Of a stretch of DNA of 36,349 nt, positions 23,845 to 33,038 are shown piece after piece. The stretch is from Acholeplasmataceae bacterium (GTDB lineage: Bacteria > Bacillota_I > Bacilli_A > Acholeplasmatales > UBA5453), in contig DUQU01000044.1 of assembly GCA_012837645.1 (NCBI GenBank), positions 1 to 36,349 of the forward strand, given 5' to 3'. The position numbers were made by a program, and so were the translations under genes. Numbering within the stretch: position 1 is the first letter of the stretch; each line of letters starts with the position of its first letter. Below the pieces are notes generated by a model, which saw only the letters and a program-made list of their open reading frames with translations, did no database searches and was not told where the DNA came from.

Positions 23845-25878
23845 ATGAAGGAAAAAAACAATTGTTTATTACTTTTTCAAACGAGAAGAAGTTATTTGAT
23901 GGAAGAATTAACTGAAGAACTCAATAAAACAGCGGCTCAAGTAGAAGCGCTTTTTAATGTTTTTGTAGGAAAAAATATTTTAAGATATAAAAATAATAAA
24001 TACCAATTAAGAAAAAATTTAACGATTGGTAAAATTAATATTATTAAAAGAGACAGCTATTTAGGTTTTGTTGATGATATTGCTGTCGATAAAAGGAAGC
24101 TTAAAACTGCTTTAGACGGTGATATTGTTTTAATTGAGAGGAAAAAGGCATTTAACTATCCTTATTTTGCTAGTGTAGTGGAAGTTCTTAAAAGAAATAA
24201 AGAAGAGTATCTTTGTGAAGTTAAAAAAGTTAAAAACAAAACTTTTTTAGTAGTAAAAGAAGAACTAAGATTACCAATTAAAGTTAATAACTATGATAAC
24301 CATCTTGATGGCGATATTGTTAAAGTAAAAGTGGTTAATTATTATAAAAATTATTTAGAAGCGGAAATTGTTAGTTATGTTGGCCACGTAACCGATCCCG
24401 ATATTGAGATTTTAATGATCATTGCTTCACATGATTTTCCTTTAAAGGATAGTCCTGAAGCTTTAAAAGAAGCTGATAATTTAAGCGACCTTATCGAAAC
24501 TGAAGGAAGATTAGTACTTAAAGAAGATGATATCATTACGATTGATGGAGCGGATGCTAAAGATTTAGATGACGCAATTAGTTTAAAAAAAGCAGCTGGT
24601 TTTTATTATTTAAATATTCATATCGCCGATGTTTCTCATTATGTAAGAGCGGGTAGTGAACTCGATAAAAGCGCCTTTAATAAAGCGACTAGCGCTTATT
24701 TAGCAGATCGTGTTATTCCGATGTTACCGAGAAGATTAGCTAATGATTTGTGTAGTTTAACTGAAAATAAAGCGAGATACGGTTTTAGTTTATTAATAAA
24801 GTTGAGTGAAGATGCTAAAATCGTTGATTATCAAATCAAAGAGACAGTAATTGTAGTTAAAAAAAGATTAACTTATCAAGAAGTGAATGACTTTTTTGCA
24901 AATAAGGGTCGGTTAAGTCCTCAATATGAAAAAATGTTAACCAACATGAAAGAATTGAGTGAAAAACTTTCAGTGCTAAGGAAAAGAGCGGGAATGATAG
25001 AGTTTAAAAGTAAAGAATATCAATATCTTTTAAACGATAAAAATGAAATTATTGAAATTAAACTTAAAAAGAGTGGTGCCTCTGAAAAAATTATTGAAAA
25101 TTTTATGATCTTAGCTAACGAAATTGTAGGCAGTCATTTCTTTAATTTGAGTTTACCAGCAATTTACCGAGTTCATGAAAAACCGGATTTAGAAAAAATC
25201 AACAATCTTTTTTTAGAGTTAAATAAATTAAAAATTAAGACACCGAGAATTAATCACTTAACGCCGTTAGCTTTACAATCTTTTTTAGAAGAAGTAAAGG
25301 ACCATCCTTTAAGTGATTATATTAATGATCTTTTACTTAAAAGTATGGCTAAGGCTAAATATAGCGAAATAAATAAAGGCCATTATGGACTTGCTTTAAA
25401 TAATTACTCGCACTTTACAGCGCCAATTAGACGATATTCTGACCTTTTCTTGCACCGTTTAATTAAAGAATTAATTTTATATCCACGAGAACTAAATAAA
25501 AAAATCAACCATTACCAAACCATCTTAAAAGCTATTTGCCAACAAGCAAGTTTAATGGAGGTAAAAGCGGAAACTATTAGTAGAGAAGTAGATAAATATA
25601 TGGTTACTAAATATATGCAAAACTTTTTAAATGAAGAATTTGAGGGTGTTATTACAGGGATGATTAAAAGTGGAATTTTCGTAACGGTTAAAGATGGAAT
25701 TGAAGGTTTTATTCCTTTTAGACTTTTAAACAGCTATTATTCTTTTGATGAAAAGACTTTAACCGCGATTAATGAGACCACTAAAAAGACTTATCAATTA
25801 TCAAATCGAATTTCGGTTAAATTGGTAGAAGTTAATGTGAGTTTACGACAAATTACATTTGTTTTAGTAGATAAGTAA
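23845..25878 (+). CDS. rnr: Ribonuclease R
   Basis: RNase R is a processive 3'-5' exoribonuclease that degrades structured RNA and works with SmpB-tmRNA in clearing stalled messages. An N-terminal winged-helix region (about 1-45) precedes cold-shock-like domains, then the RNB domain with the catalytic aspartates in IDGADAKDLDDAI (D234, D237, D240, D242, D243 as candidates), then an S1 domain (about 597-675, EGVITGMIKSGIFVTV). Length 677 is slightly below the usual 700-800, mainly from a short basic tail. The N-terminal MKEK matches family starts, yet no SD precedes it. smpB follows after 28 bases. Confidence 0.95.
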   Translation: MKEKNNCLLLFQTRRSYLMEELTEELNKTAAQVEALFNVFVGKNILRYKNNKYQLRKNLTIGKINIIKRDSYLGFVDDIAVDKRKLKTALDGDIVLIERKKAFNYPYFASVVEVLKRNKEEYLCEVKKVKNKTFLVVKEELRLPIKVNNYDNHLDGDIVKVKVVNYYKNYLEAEIVSYVGHVTDPDIEILMIIASHDFPLKDSPEALKEADNLSDLIETEGRLVLKEDDIITIDGADAKDLDDAISLKKAAGFYYLNIHIADVSHYVRAGSELDKSAFNKATSAYLADRVIPMLPRRLANDLCSLTENKARYGFSLLIKLSEDAKIVDYQIKETVIVVKKRLTYQEVNDFFANKGRLSPQYEKMLTNMKELSEKLSVLRKRAGMIEFKSKEYQYLLNDKNEIIEIKLKKSGASEKIIENFMILANEIVGSHFFNLSLPAIYRVHEKPDLEKINNLFLELNKLKIKTPRINHLTPLALQSFLEEVKDHPLSDYINDLLLKSMAKAKYSEINKGHYGLALNNYSHFTAPIRRYSDLFLHRLIKELILYPRELNKKINHYQTILKAICQQASLMEVKAETISREVDKYMVTKYMQNFLNEEFEGVITGMIKSGIFVTVKDGIEGFIPFRLLNSYYSFDEKTLTAINETTKKTYQLSNRISVKLVEVNVSLRQITFVLVDK

Positions 25879-25883
25879 AAATT

Positions 25884-25892
25884 TGCTATAAT
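25884..25892 (+). promoter_or_regulatory. Extended -10 promoter of smpB
   Basis: TGCTATAAT lies just after the rnr stop and would add an smpB-proximal promoter. The leader would be very short, with GAGGAA as SD. Confidence 0.5.
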
Positions 25893-25906
25893 AAATAAGA
25901 GGAATT

Positions 25907-26341
25907 ATGAAAGTTATTACAAAAAACAAAAAGGCCCATCATGAGTATTTTATTAAAGAAACTTATGAAGCAGGAATTGTTTTAAAAGGGACAGAAATTA
26001 AATCAATAAGAGCTGGTAAGTGCAATATTAATGAGGCATATATTACTCTTAAAAATGATGAATTGTTTATTGTTTCAATGCATATTAGCAAATATAAAGA
26101 ATCATCAATTTTTAATCATGCAGAAAAGCGTGACCGAAAGCTCTTGATGCATAAAAGAGAAATCTTAAGATTAAAAAAAGCCCAAGAACAAGACGGCTAT
26201 ACTTTAATTCCCTTAAAACTTTATTTTAAAAGCGCCTTAGTGAAAGTAGAAGTGGCGATTGCCCAAGGTAAAAAAACTTACGATAAGAGAAAGACTTTAA
26301 AAGAAAGAGACTTAAAAAGAAGATTAAAAGAGGTCTATTAA
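25907..26341 (+). CDS. smpB: SsrA-binding protein SmpB
   Basis: SmpB brings tmRNA to stalled ribosomes for trans-translation. Family signatures are KKAHHEYFIKETYEAGIVL, GTEIKSIRAGKCNINEAYI and the C-terminal basic tail beginning GKKTYDKRKTLKERD, which follows the mRNA channel on the ribosome. The length of 144 residues is typical. It follows rnr, as in many Firmicutes. The ssrA RNA gene is not in this window. Confidence 0.97.
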   Translation: MKVITKNKKAHHEYFIKETYEAGIVLKGTEIKSIRAGKCNINEAYITLKNDELFIVSMHISKYKESSIFNHAEKRDRKLLMHKREILRLKKAQEQDGYTLIPLKLYFKSALVKVEVAIAQGKKTYDKRKTLKERDLKRRLKEVY

Positions 26342-26342
26342 A

Positions 26343-27266
26343 ATGAAAATAGGGTTAATGTTGGGCGGCGGTGGCGCTAAAGGTTCTTATCAAATTGGCG
26401 TCCTTGAAGTTTTAGAAAAATATCGCCTATTAGATCAAGTAAGTATTATCTCTGGCGCGTCGATTGGCGCTATTAATGGTTATTTTTATTTAGGTAGTAA
26501 TTTAGAAGGCTTAAAAGCAAGTTGGCTTTATGGAATTAAAAACAATCCTATTGGTAAAAAGGTTAATATTAGAGGCGGAGGTTTATGGTCGATTGAAGTT
26601 CTAAAAGAAATAGCCTCTAAGTATATTGAGGAAGAAAAGTTTAAAAATAGCGAACAATTATTGTATATTATTAGTACTGAAATTAAATCGCCAAGTTTAA
26701 AGAGTTATCTTTTTAAAAGTCAATGGGAAGAAAAAATAACATTATTAAATGAAGTGGAAAATCCTGTTGACTATGTGATTTCCAGCGCCTCTATCCCCGT
26801 TGTTTTTGGAGCGAAAGAGATTAAAGAAAAATATTACATTGATGGTGGTTTGATTAACAATAATCCTCTTGATATTTTAATTAAAGAAGGTTGCGAACTT
26901 GTTTTCGCAGTTCCTTTAGAAAAACCGATTAATTATCAAAAGCAAGAAAGTGCCAATGTTACTGTTGTGGAGTTGACCGATTTAAATATTTTTCCGAAAG
27001 GGATTGGTCAGTTACTTTCAATTGTCGATTTCGATTTAGTGGAAATGGAGAATAGAATCGAGTATGCTAAGTATACGACAGAAGAGATGTTAAAAGAATG
27101 TCTAAAAAGAGGAATCTTAAAGTTTGAAAATGGTAATTATCATGTAAGCAGTCTAAAAGAGGGTTTGAATGTTATTACTTTACCAGCTTACGTAAAAGCA
27201 ACGTTACAAAATATGATTTATCTTAATTATCAGAAAAGAAAGGAGAAAACAAATGGAAATAATTAA
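26343..27266 (+). CDS. Patatin-like phospholipase family protein
   Basis: This is a serine acyl hydrolase of the patatin/RssA class. The oxyanion loop is GGGGAKG (8-14), the nucleophile is S40 in GASIG, and the dyad Asp is D167 in YIDGGLINNNP. The 307 residues contain no signal peptide or membrane segment, so it is presumably cytosolic or peripheral and acts on membrane phospholipids or other acyl esters. The ATG comes two bases after the smpB stop with AAGAGGT as SD, and its 3' end overlaps the PAP2 gene by 14 bases, suggesting a lipid-related pair within one transcript. Confidence 0.88.
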   Translation: MKIGLMLGGGGAKGSYQIGVLEVLEKYRLLDQVSIISGASIGAINGYFYLGSNLEGLKASWLYGIKNNPIGKKVNIRGGGLWSIEVLKEIASKYIEEEKFKNSEQLLYIISTEIKSPSLKSYLFKSQWEEKITLLNEVENPVDYVISSASIPVVFGAKEIKEKYYIDGGLINNNPLDILIKEGCELVFAVPLEKPINYQKQESANVTVVELTDLNIFPKGIGQLLSIVDFDLVEMENRIEYAKYTTEEMLKECLKRGILKFENGNYHVSSLKEGLNVITLPAYVKATLQNMIYLNYQKRKEKTNGNN

Positions 27267-28137
27267 TTTTATTCAACAATTTTCTCATCCGATTTTAGAT
27301 TTGATTATGCGTATTATTACTGAGTTTGGCGATGTTTATTTTTATTTAGGAGTCGGTTTGTTATTTTATTGGGTAATCGATAAAAAGTTTGCCTTTAAAT
27401 TGATGACTGTCTTTTTATTTAGTATGACTATTAATGGTATTATAAAAAGCCAAACTAATAAAAAAAGGCCTTATCAAGAAGGGGCGAAAGCAATTTTGCA
27501 AGAAACTGACGGTTCTTCGATGCCTTCTGGTCATAGTCAAGGAATAGTCACTTTCTCACTCATTTTTGAAAAGGAATATAAAGAATATCGCTGGCTTAAA
27601 TATCTTTTAATTCCATTGGTAATATTAGTTCCTTTTTCGCGACTTTATTTAGGGCAACATTACTTAGATGATGTTTTAGTGGGGATTGTTTTAGGAGTTT
27701 TGTTTGGTTATTTAGGTTTCTTTTTATTAGAACTTGGTGATAGTGATAAAGAGCATATAAGAGCGCTTTATTTTATCCCGGTTTTATTAATTTTAATACC
27801 GCTTATTAATGATAATCAAATTTATTTAGCGGGCGGAGCATATTTTGGTCTCAGCATCGGCTACTTTTTAGAAAAGAAATATATCAATTATGATATTAAA
27901 GATACTTTATTAGTTAATGTTTTGAAACTTATTATTGGTGGTGTCGTTGCTTTTCTTTTAAAGGATGGCTTAGAAAAACTTTTAAAACCATTTATTAAGA
28001 ATGTAAATATTTTAGATGCAGTTAGATATATGTTCGTAACATTGTGGGCTTCTTTTGGGGCGATGGCTCTTTTTAAAGTGCTTTTTAAAAAGAAAATAAA
28101 AAGCGAGGAAATTGTTTTAAAAGAAGAAAAAATATGA
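27253..28137 (+). CDS. PAP2-family membrane phosphatase
   Basis: This integral membrane phosphatase of the PAP2 superfamily has all three motifs: KSQTNKKRP (65-73), PSGH (91-94) and SRLYLGQHYLDD. These enzymes remove phosphate from phosphatidic acid, phosphatidylglycerophosphate, undecaprenyl pyrophosphate or similar lipids; the sequence does not decide which. About eight membrane segments are spread over the 294 residues. The SD AAAGGAG lies within the upstream lipase gene. The stop codon doubles as the TGn of the alaS promoter. Confidence 0.88.
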   Translation: MEIINFIQQFSHPILDLIMRIITEFGDVYFYLGVGLLFYWVIDKKFAFKLMTVFLFSMTINGIIKSQTNKKRPYQEGAKAILQETDGSSMPSGHSQGIVTFSLIFEKEYKEYRWLKYLLIPLVILVPFSRLYLGQHYLDDVLVGIVLGVLFGYLGFFLLELGDSDKEHIRALYFIPVLLILIPLINDNQIYLAGGAYFGLSIGYFLEKKYINYDIKDTLLVNVLKLIIGGVVAFLLKDGLEKLLKPFIKNVNILDAVRYMFVTLWASFGAMALFKVLFKKKIKSEEIVLKEEKI

Positions 28138-28143
28138 TAAAAT
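28135..28143 (+). promoter_or_regulatory. Extended -10 promoter of the alaS T-box transcript
   Basis: TGATAAAAT begins at the PAP2 stop codon. The expected start near 28150 fits the beginning of the T-box leader. Confidence 0.5.
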
Positions 28144-28149
28144 AAATTA

Positions 28150-28367
28150 CATGGTGAATAAGAGAAGTAATTAAAGGCGCTATTTTAGAGAGTATCTAGT
28201 CGGTGGAAAAGGTATATAGCAAGTTTAATGAAGCTGCTTAGGAGTGTGGTATACTTACCCTTAAGTAATAAATTAAGTGCTAGTGTGAGCTAGAACTAAG
28301 GTGGTAACGCGGTAACTCGCCCTTAGATTAGTTTATTATGGGGTTTTTTATTTTTTGGAGGTAAGAG
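28150..28367 (+). promoter_or_regulatory. T-box leader, alanine type, upstream of alaS
   Basis: The leader senses uncharged tRNA. The T-box motif AAGGTGGTAACGCGG is at 28298-28312 (commonly AGGGTGGNACCGCGG). Stem I marks include AGAGAG, GGTGGAAA and GGAGTG (28241-28246); the likely specifier codon is GCT (Ala) at 28233-28235, in agreement with the gene downstream. CTAAGG (28296-28301) can pair with CCTTAG (28321-28326) as the competing hairpin, but the T-runs come 17-20 bases later (28344-28349 and 28351-28356), further than usual for a terminator, so translational control of the GGAGGT SD (28357-28362) is also possible. Confidence 0.9.
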
Positions 28368-30956
28368 ATGAAAAAAATGACTCATCATGAAATTAGAGAA
28401 TTATGGTTAAACTTTTTTAAAGCGCACCAACATCAAATTATTAAAAGTGCTCCTTTAATTCCTCAAGATGATAAAAGTTTATTATGGATTAACGCTGGAG
28501 TAGCACCTTTGAAAAAGTATTTTGATGGGAGGGAAACGCCTTTGAATCCCCGCTTAGCCAACATTCAAAAATGTCTGCGAACGAATGATATTGAAGAAGT
28601 TGGCAAAACAGCTAGGCATCATACATTTTTTGAAATGATGGGTAACTTTAGTATTGGTGATTATTTTAAGGAAGAAGCTTTAAAGTTAGCTTATGAATTG
28701 CTTTTTTCCAAGCAATACTTTAACTTCCCTTTAAATAAAATTTATATTACTTATCACCCTAGTGACACTGTCTGTCGGGAACTTTGGTTAAGTTTAGGTA
28801 TTAAAGAACAACATTTAATTCCCCAAAGTGATAATTATTGGGAAATTGGTGAAGGCCCTGCAGGCCCTAATACCGAAATCTTTTACGATCGCGGTGAAAG
28901 CTATGATAAACGGGGATTAATCTTAATTGAAAAAGATTTAGATAATGATCGTTATGTAGAAATTTGGAATATTGTCTTTTCGCAATTTAATGCTAAAGCC
29001 GGTTTAAAAAGATCCGAGTATCAAGAACTTCCTAGTAAAAACATCGATACCGGTGCGGGTTTAGAAAGGTTTGCTTGTCTGCTTCAAAATACTAAAACAA
29101 ATTTTGAAACCGATCTTTTTTTACCAATTATTGAAAAGTTAAGCGATATTGCTCAAAAGCCCTATCAAGGTGAAGGCAGTTTTAAAATAATAGCTGACCA
29201 TCTTAAAACTTTAGTAATGGCAATTTCTGATGGTGCTGTTTTATCTAATGAAGGCCGAGGATATGTTTTAAGAAGGTTATTAAGAAGAGCTTTAAAACAT
29301 GGTAAAGCGCTCGCTATTGAAGGGCCATTTTTAACAAAACTAATCGCTCCTGTTATCGAGATTATGGGAGCTTATTATCCTAATATTATTAGTAATCAAA
29401 ACTTCATTTTTGAAATTATCGCAGCTGAAGAAAATAAGTTTTTAGAAACTCTTTCTTTAGGAGAAGAAATGATTGAAAAACTTTCTAAAGATAAAAGTTT
29501 CTTATCAAAAGAAGATGCATTCCTTCTTTATGACACTTATGGTTTTCCTTTAGAACTACAAGAAGAATACGCTTTAGAGCATCAAATGATGATCGATAAA
29601 GAAGGTTTTTACTTATTGTTGGAAGAACAAAAAGAAAGAAGTCGAAAAAGCAGAAAAGCAACTGACTCGATGCAAGCCCAAGAAAAAGAGTATTTAGCCT
29701 TTAAAAGGCAAGATCAATTTGTAGGATATGACATTTACCGATTAACAACAACTATTATTAAGGTTTTCCCTGAGGGGATTGTTCTCGCAAAAACTCCTTT
29801 TTATGCCACGATGGGTGGGCAAGAACATGACATCGGAACTATTGCTGGTAAAAGTGTCAAAGCTGTTATTAAACTTCCTCATAACCAACACTTACATTTA
29901 GTAGAAGGTGATTTTAAAGAGGGGGAAACCGTAGTAGCCGAAATCGATTTAGAACACCGCAAAAAGATTATTAAAAATCATACTGCTACTCACATTCTTC
30001 ATCAAGCTTTAATCGATATTTTTGGATCCCATGTGAAACAACAAGGATCTTATGTCGGTAGCGAGTTATTGAGGTTTGACTTCAATCATTTTAAAGATAT
30101 TAGCGATCAAGAAATCTTAAAAGTAGAAGCACTAGTAAAATCTTATATAGATCAAGGAATAACTTTAAAGGTTATGGAAACAAGCTATCAAGAGGCCATT
30201 GAATTAGGAGCGAAAGCATTATTTAATGAAAAATATGGAGAGAAAGTGAGAGTTGTTGTTATTGGTGATTATTCTTTAGAATTATGTGGTGGTACCCACG
30301 TTACCAATACAAAAGAAATTGGTAAGTTTATGATTTCAAGCATCACCTCAATTGGCTCTGGCATTTATCGTGTTGAGGCTTTTACGGGTCCTAATATTAA
30401 AGCTGAATTTAAAACTAGAAATGATAATCTATTTAAAGAAGAAGAAATGTTAAAAAACAAATATTTATCTTTAGAAAAAGAGTTAAAAAGTTATCATTTA
30501 AAAGTCGATAAAAATTACCTTTCGCCGCAACTCCAAGGTTCTTACCAAGACCGAATTGAACTTCTTAATAAGATTACTGAACTTAAAAATTTAAACAAAG
30601 AACTTACTAGATTAGTTGAAGATAAAAAAGAGGCACTCTTGTTTAAAAATATGGACGACTTAATTAGAGAACAGGAAAACAATTTAATTATTACTGAAAA
30701 TTTAGCTGATAAGAGTTTAAGACCATTGCTAGTTAAAATATATCAAAAGTTAAAAAAAGAAACGCTTTTACTTTTAAATATTCAAAAAGATAGCGCCACT
30801 TATTTAGTGATGAGTACTGGACAAGCAAGAGAAATTATTAAAAAACTAAACCAAGTTTCAGGTGGTAGCGGTGGCGGTAACCCTAATTACGCTCAAGGAG
30901 GAACTAAAAACCTAGCTTTACTCGAGGAGTTAATTAAGGAGATGAAAAAGCAATGA
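28368..30956 (+). CDS. alaS: Alanyl-tRNA synthetase
   Basis: It charges tRNA-Ala. The class II catalytic core has FFEMMGNFSIGDYF and the motif-3 region GYVLRRLLRRAL; the editing domain zinc site is HTATH (H538, H542) with C640 and H644 in CGGTH; a C-Ala domain ends with GGSGGGNPNYAQGG. The 862 residues are full length, so charging and editing of Ser/Gly are both expected. It is preceded by an alanine T-box, starts behind GGAGGT, and its stop overlaps ruvX by ATGA, placing it at the head of a long operon. Confidence 0.97.
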   Translation: MKKMTHHEIRELWLNFFKAHQHQIIKSAPLIPQDDKSLLWINAGVAPLKKYFDGRETPLNPRLANIQKCLRTNDIEEVGKTARHHTFFEMMGNFSIGDYFKEEALKLAYELLFSKQYFNFPLNKIYITYHPSDTVCRELWLSLGIKEQHLIPQSDNYWEIGEGPAGPNTEIFYDRGESYDKRGLILIEKDLDNDRYVEIWNIVFSQFNAKAGLKRSEYQELPSKNIDTGAGLERFACLLQNTKTNFETDLFLPIIEKLSDIAQKPYQGEGSFKIIADHLKTLVMAISDGAVLSNEGRGYVLRRLLRRALKHGKALAIEGPFLTKLIAPVIEIMGAYYPNIISNQNFIFEIIAAEENKFLETLSLGEEMIEKLSKDKSFLSKEDAFLLYDTYGFPLELQEEYALEHQMMIDKEGFYLLLEEQKERSRKSRKATDSMQAQEKEYLAFKRQDQFVGYDIYRLTTTIIKVFPEGIVLAKTPFYATMGGQEHDIGTIAGKSVKAVIKLPHNQHLHLVEGDFKEGETVVAEIDLEHRKKIIKNHTATHILHQALIDIFGSHVKQQGSYVGSELLRFDFNHFKDISDQEILKVEALVKSYIDQGITLKVMETSYQEAIELGAKALFNEKYGEKVRVVVIGDYSLELCGGTHVTNTKEIGKFMISSITSIGSGIYRVEAFTGPNIKAEFKTRNDNLFKEEEMLKNKYLSLEKELKSYHLKVDKNYLSPQLQGSYQDRIELLNKITELKNLNKELTRLVEDKKEALLFKNMDDLIREQENNLIITENLADKSLRPLLVKIYQKLKKETLLLLNIQKDSATYLVMSTGQAREIIKKLNQVSGGSGGGNPNYAQGGTKNLALLEELIKEMKKQ

Positions 30957-31378
30957 TTTATTTAGGTCTTGATCTTGGCGAAGTTACCTTAGGGATGGCA
31001 AAAAGTGATAGTGGGATAGTTGCTGAAGCCTTAAAAACTTTTAGATTTCCACGCAATCACTATATTAAAGCACTCGATTATTTGGAAATCTATCTTCAAG
31101 AACACAAAATCGATGTCGTAGTTTTAGGGCTTCCCAAACATATGCACGATGAAATTGGTGAAAAAGCAAAAACAGTGATGAGGTTTAAATCACGTTTAGA
31201 AAAGCGGACAAGTGCTAAAATAGTACTATGGGATGAAAGACTAACAACAATTCAGGCTACTAAAACTTTAAAGGCGGCTAATTTATCATCTCAAAAAATA
31301 AAAACTTCTAAAGATAGTTTAGCGGCGGTTTTAATTTTACAAAATTATTTAGATTATAAAGGGGAAAGCAATGACTGA
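30953..31378 (+). CDS. ruvX: Putative Holliday junction resolvase RuvX (YqgF family)
   Basis: This 141-residue RNase H-fold protein has the first acidic residue in GLDLGEVTLGMAKSD, the strand VVLGLPKHM, and a conserved DERLTT near residue 95. The family is implicated in Holliday junction resolution and in 16S rRNA 5'-end processing. Its place right after alaS and before a DUF1292 gene is the standard Firmicutes order. It overlaps both neighbours (ATGA with alaS, eight bases with DUF1292). Confidence 0.92.
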   Translation: MIYLGLDLGEVTLGMAKSDSGIVAEALKTFRFPRNHYIKALDYLEIYLQEHKIDVVVLGLPKHMHDEIGEKAKTVMRFKSRLEKRTSAKIVLWDERLTTIQATKTLKAANLSSQKIKTSKDSLAAVLILQNYLDYKGESND

Positions 31379-31625
31379 AAAAATGATAACTATCATCCAT
31401 GGTGATGAGGAAAGAATGGCAGAAGTGATTTTGACATATTATGATGAAAACAGCGATAAGAACTATGTTATCTTTGAGTTTGTCGATAGTAAAGAAATAA
31501 GTGCTGCGGTTTTTGTTGAAGAAAATAGCAATGAAGGTTATTTTTTAGATATCGAAACCGAAGATGAATGGCAACTCTTAGAAGAGGTTTTAGCGAGTTA
31601 TTATAGTAGTTTAGAAGATGAATAA
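31371..31625 (+). CDS. DUF1292 protein (YrzB-like)
   Basis: This small acidic protein (84 residues) of beta strands has the family pattern MITIIHGDEERMAEVIL and the acidic C-terminus EDEWQLLEEVL. Function is unknown in the family. It follows ruvX as in Bacillus. In Bacillus mltG would come next; here the methyltransferase gene follows directly, overlapping by eight bases. Confidence 0.82.
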   Translation: MTEKMITIIHGDEERMAEVILTYYDENSDKNYVIFEFVDSKEISAAVFVEENSNEGYFLDIETEDEWQLLEEVLASYYSSLEDE

Positions 31626-32184
31626 ATTAAAGTATTTAGCCTTATCAAAACATATTCCTATTATTTCTGATGAAGCTTTAGCGTTGATTAAAGAAATTAT
31701 TATTGCTAATAAATATCAAACCCTCTTAGAATTAGGAACGGCAATTGGTTATTCTAGTATTATGTTAAGTGAGACGGTAAAATACTTAGAAACTATTGAA
31801 AGAAATGAAGTTTACTATCAAGAAGCATTAAAACAAATTGAGCTTTATCATAAAGAAAAGGTAATTACTGCCAGATTAGGTGATGCTTTAACAATAACAC
31901 CTTATAAAGAGGGCTATGATGTCATTTTTATTGACGCTGCGAAAGCCCAATATCTTAATTTTTTTAAAAGATATCAAAACTACTTAAATGAAAATGGTGT
32001 TATTATTACTGATAATTTGAATTTTCATGATTTAAAGTTAGAATTGGTTTCTAAACAAACAAAAAAATTAATTAAAAAAATAGCAACTTATCGTCAATTT
32101 TTAATTAACAATGAAAAATTTACAACCACTTTTATTAACAAAGGTGACGGTTTAAGTATTTCTAAAAGAAAAGTAAAGGAATAA
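31618..32184 (+). CDS. trmR: tRNA 5-hydroxyuridine methyltransferase TrmR (YrrM)
   Basis: This COMT-like O-methyltransferase has a SAM-binding LELGTAIGYSS (37-47) and the metal-site residues in FIDAAKAQY and ITDNLNF. Position after DUF1292 and before two U32-type genes is that of B. subtilis yrrM, whose product methylates 5-hydroxyuridine at tRNA position 34 to mo5U. At 188 residues it is slightly shorter than usual (about 210-220), lacking some N-terminal sequence, but the start is fixed by the overlap with DUF1292. The assignment rests on family plus context. Confidence 0.85.
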   Translation: MNKLKYLALSKHIPIISDEALALIKEIIIANKYQTLLELGTAIGYSSIMLSETVKYLETIERNEVYYQEALKQIELYHKEKVITARLGDALTITPYKEGYDVIFIDAAKAQYLNFFKRYQNYLNENGVIITDNLNFHDLKLELVSKQTKKLIKKIATYRQFLINNEKFTTTFINKGDGLSISKRKVKE

Positions 32185-32186
32185 AA

Positions 32187-33038
32187 ATGAAACTATTAAC
32201 AACAATCCATCGTCTCGAGAACTATCAAAAACTGGCTTTAGAAGCTGATGGTTTCGTAGTGGGAGTTAAAGACTTTAGTACGAGGGAAACTTCTTTCTTA
32301 ACGAAAGCGGAAATAACTAAATTAGCTACTTGGACTAAAAGAGATCAAAAAGAGCTTTATTTAAGCATTAAAGCTTTTTTGCACCAGCAAGGAGAAGAAT
32401 TATTAAAGTTTTTAGCTTCGTTAGAGGTTGAATTAACGGGAATAATTGTTGGCGATATTGGTTATTATTATTTATTAAAGGCCTTAAAGATCCCCCTTAT
32501 TTACCAACCTGAAACTTTAATAACTAATACTAATGATTTAAACATTTATTATGAGACAGGTTTTAAAGGGGTTTTTTTAGGAAAAGAAATCACTTTAAAG
32601 GATCTTCTTGAAATGACTTTAAAAAGCAAAGCTAAAACCTATCTCTTAGGACACGGGCATTTTAATATGTTTTATTCTAAAAGGATGTTGTTAAGTAGTT
32701 ATTTTAAAGAGATTAAAAAGGATTTAAAAGTAAAAGACCAAACTTTCTTTTTAAAAGAAGAAAAAAGGGCGGAGTATTTACCGGTTATGGAAGATCAATT
32801 TGGTACTCATATTTACCGCAGCGATGTTAGTAGTGTAATTGATTATTTAAAAGATTTAAACAACATAGATTATTTTTTAATCGATAGCATTTTTTATGAT
32901 GATGATTATGGTGTTGATGTTTTAAAAATGTTTAAGGGTAAAAAGACAAAGGAAGAACTCTTAAACAAATATCAACAAGTTTGGGATGAAGGCTTTTTAA
33001 AGACGAAGACAATTTATAAAAGAGGTCAAGATGATTGA
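32187..33038 (+). CDS. trhP1: U32-family-like protein TrhP1 (YrrN), tRNA U34 hydroxylation
   Basis: This 283-residue protein of U32 type lacks the four-cysteine cluster of its neighbour. It corresponds in place and size to YrrN of B. subtilis, one of the TrhP proteins that, with prephenate as known cofactor source, make 5-hydroxyuridine at tRNA position 34. Recognisable parts are the barrel strands GIIVGDIGYYYLL, IPLIYQPETL and KGVFLGKEITL. It starts two bases after trmR and overlaps the next gene by eight bases, so it should act with TrhP2. Primary sequence alone gives a weaker assignment than context does. Confidence 0.75.
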   Translation: MKLLTTIHRLENYQKLALEADGFVVGVKDFSTRETSFLTKAEITKLATWTKRDQKELYLSIKAFLHQQGEELLKFLASLEVELTGIIVGDIGYYYLLKALKIPLIYQPETLITNTNDLNIYYETGFKGVFLGKEITLKDLLEMTLKSKAKTYLLGHGHFNMFYSKRMLLSSYFKEIKKDLKVKDQTFFLKEEKRAEYLPVMEDQFGTHIYRSDVSSVIDYLKDLNNIDYFLIDSIFYDDDYGVDVLKMFKGKKTKEELLNKYQQVWDEGFLKTKTIYKRGQDD

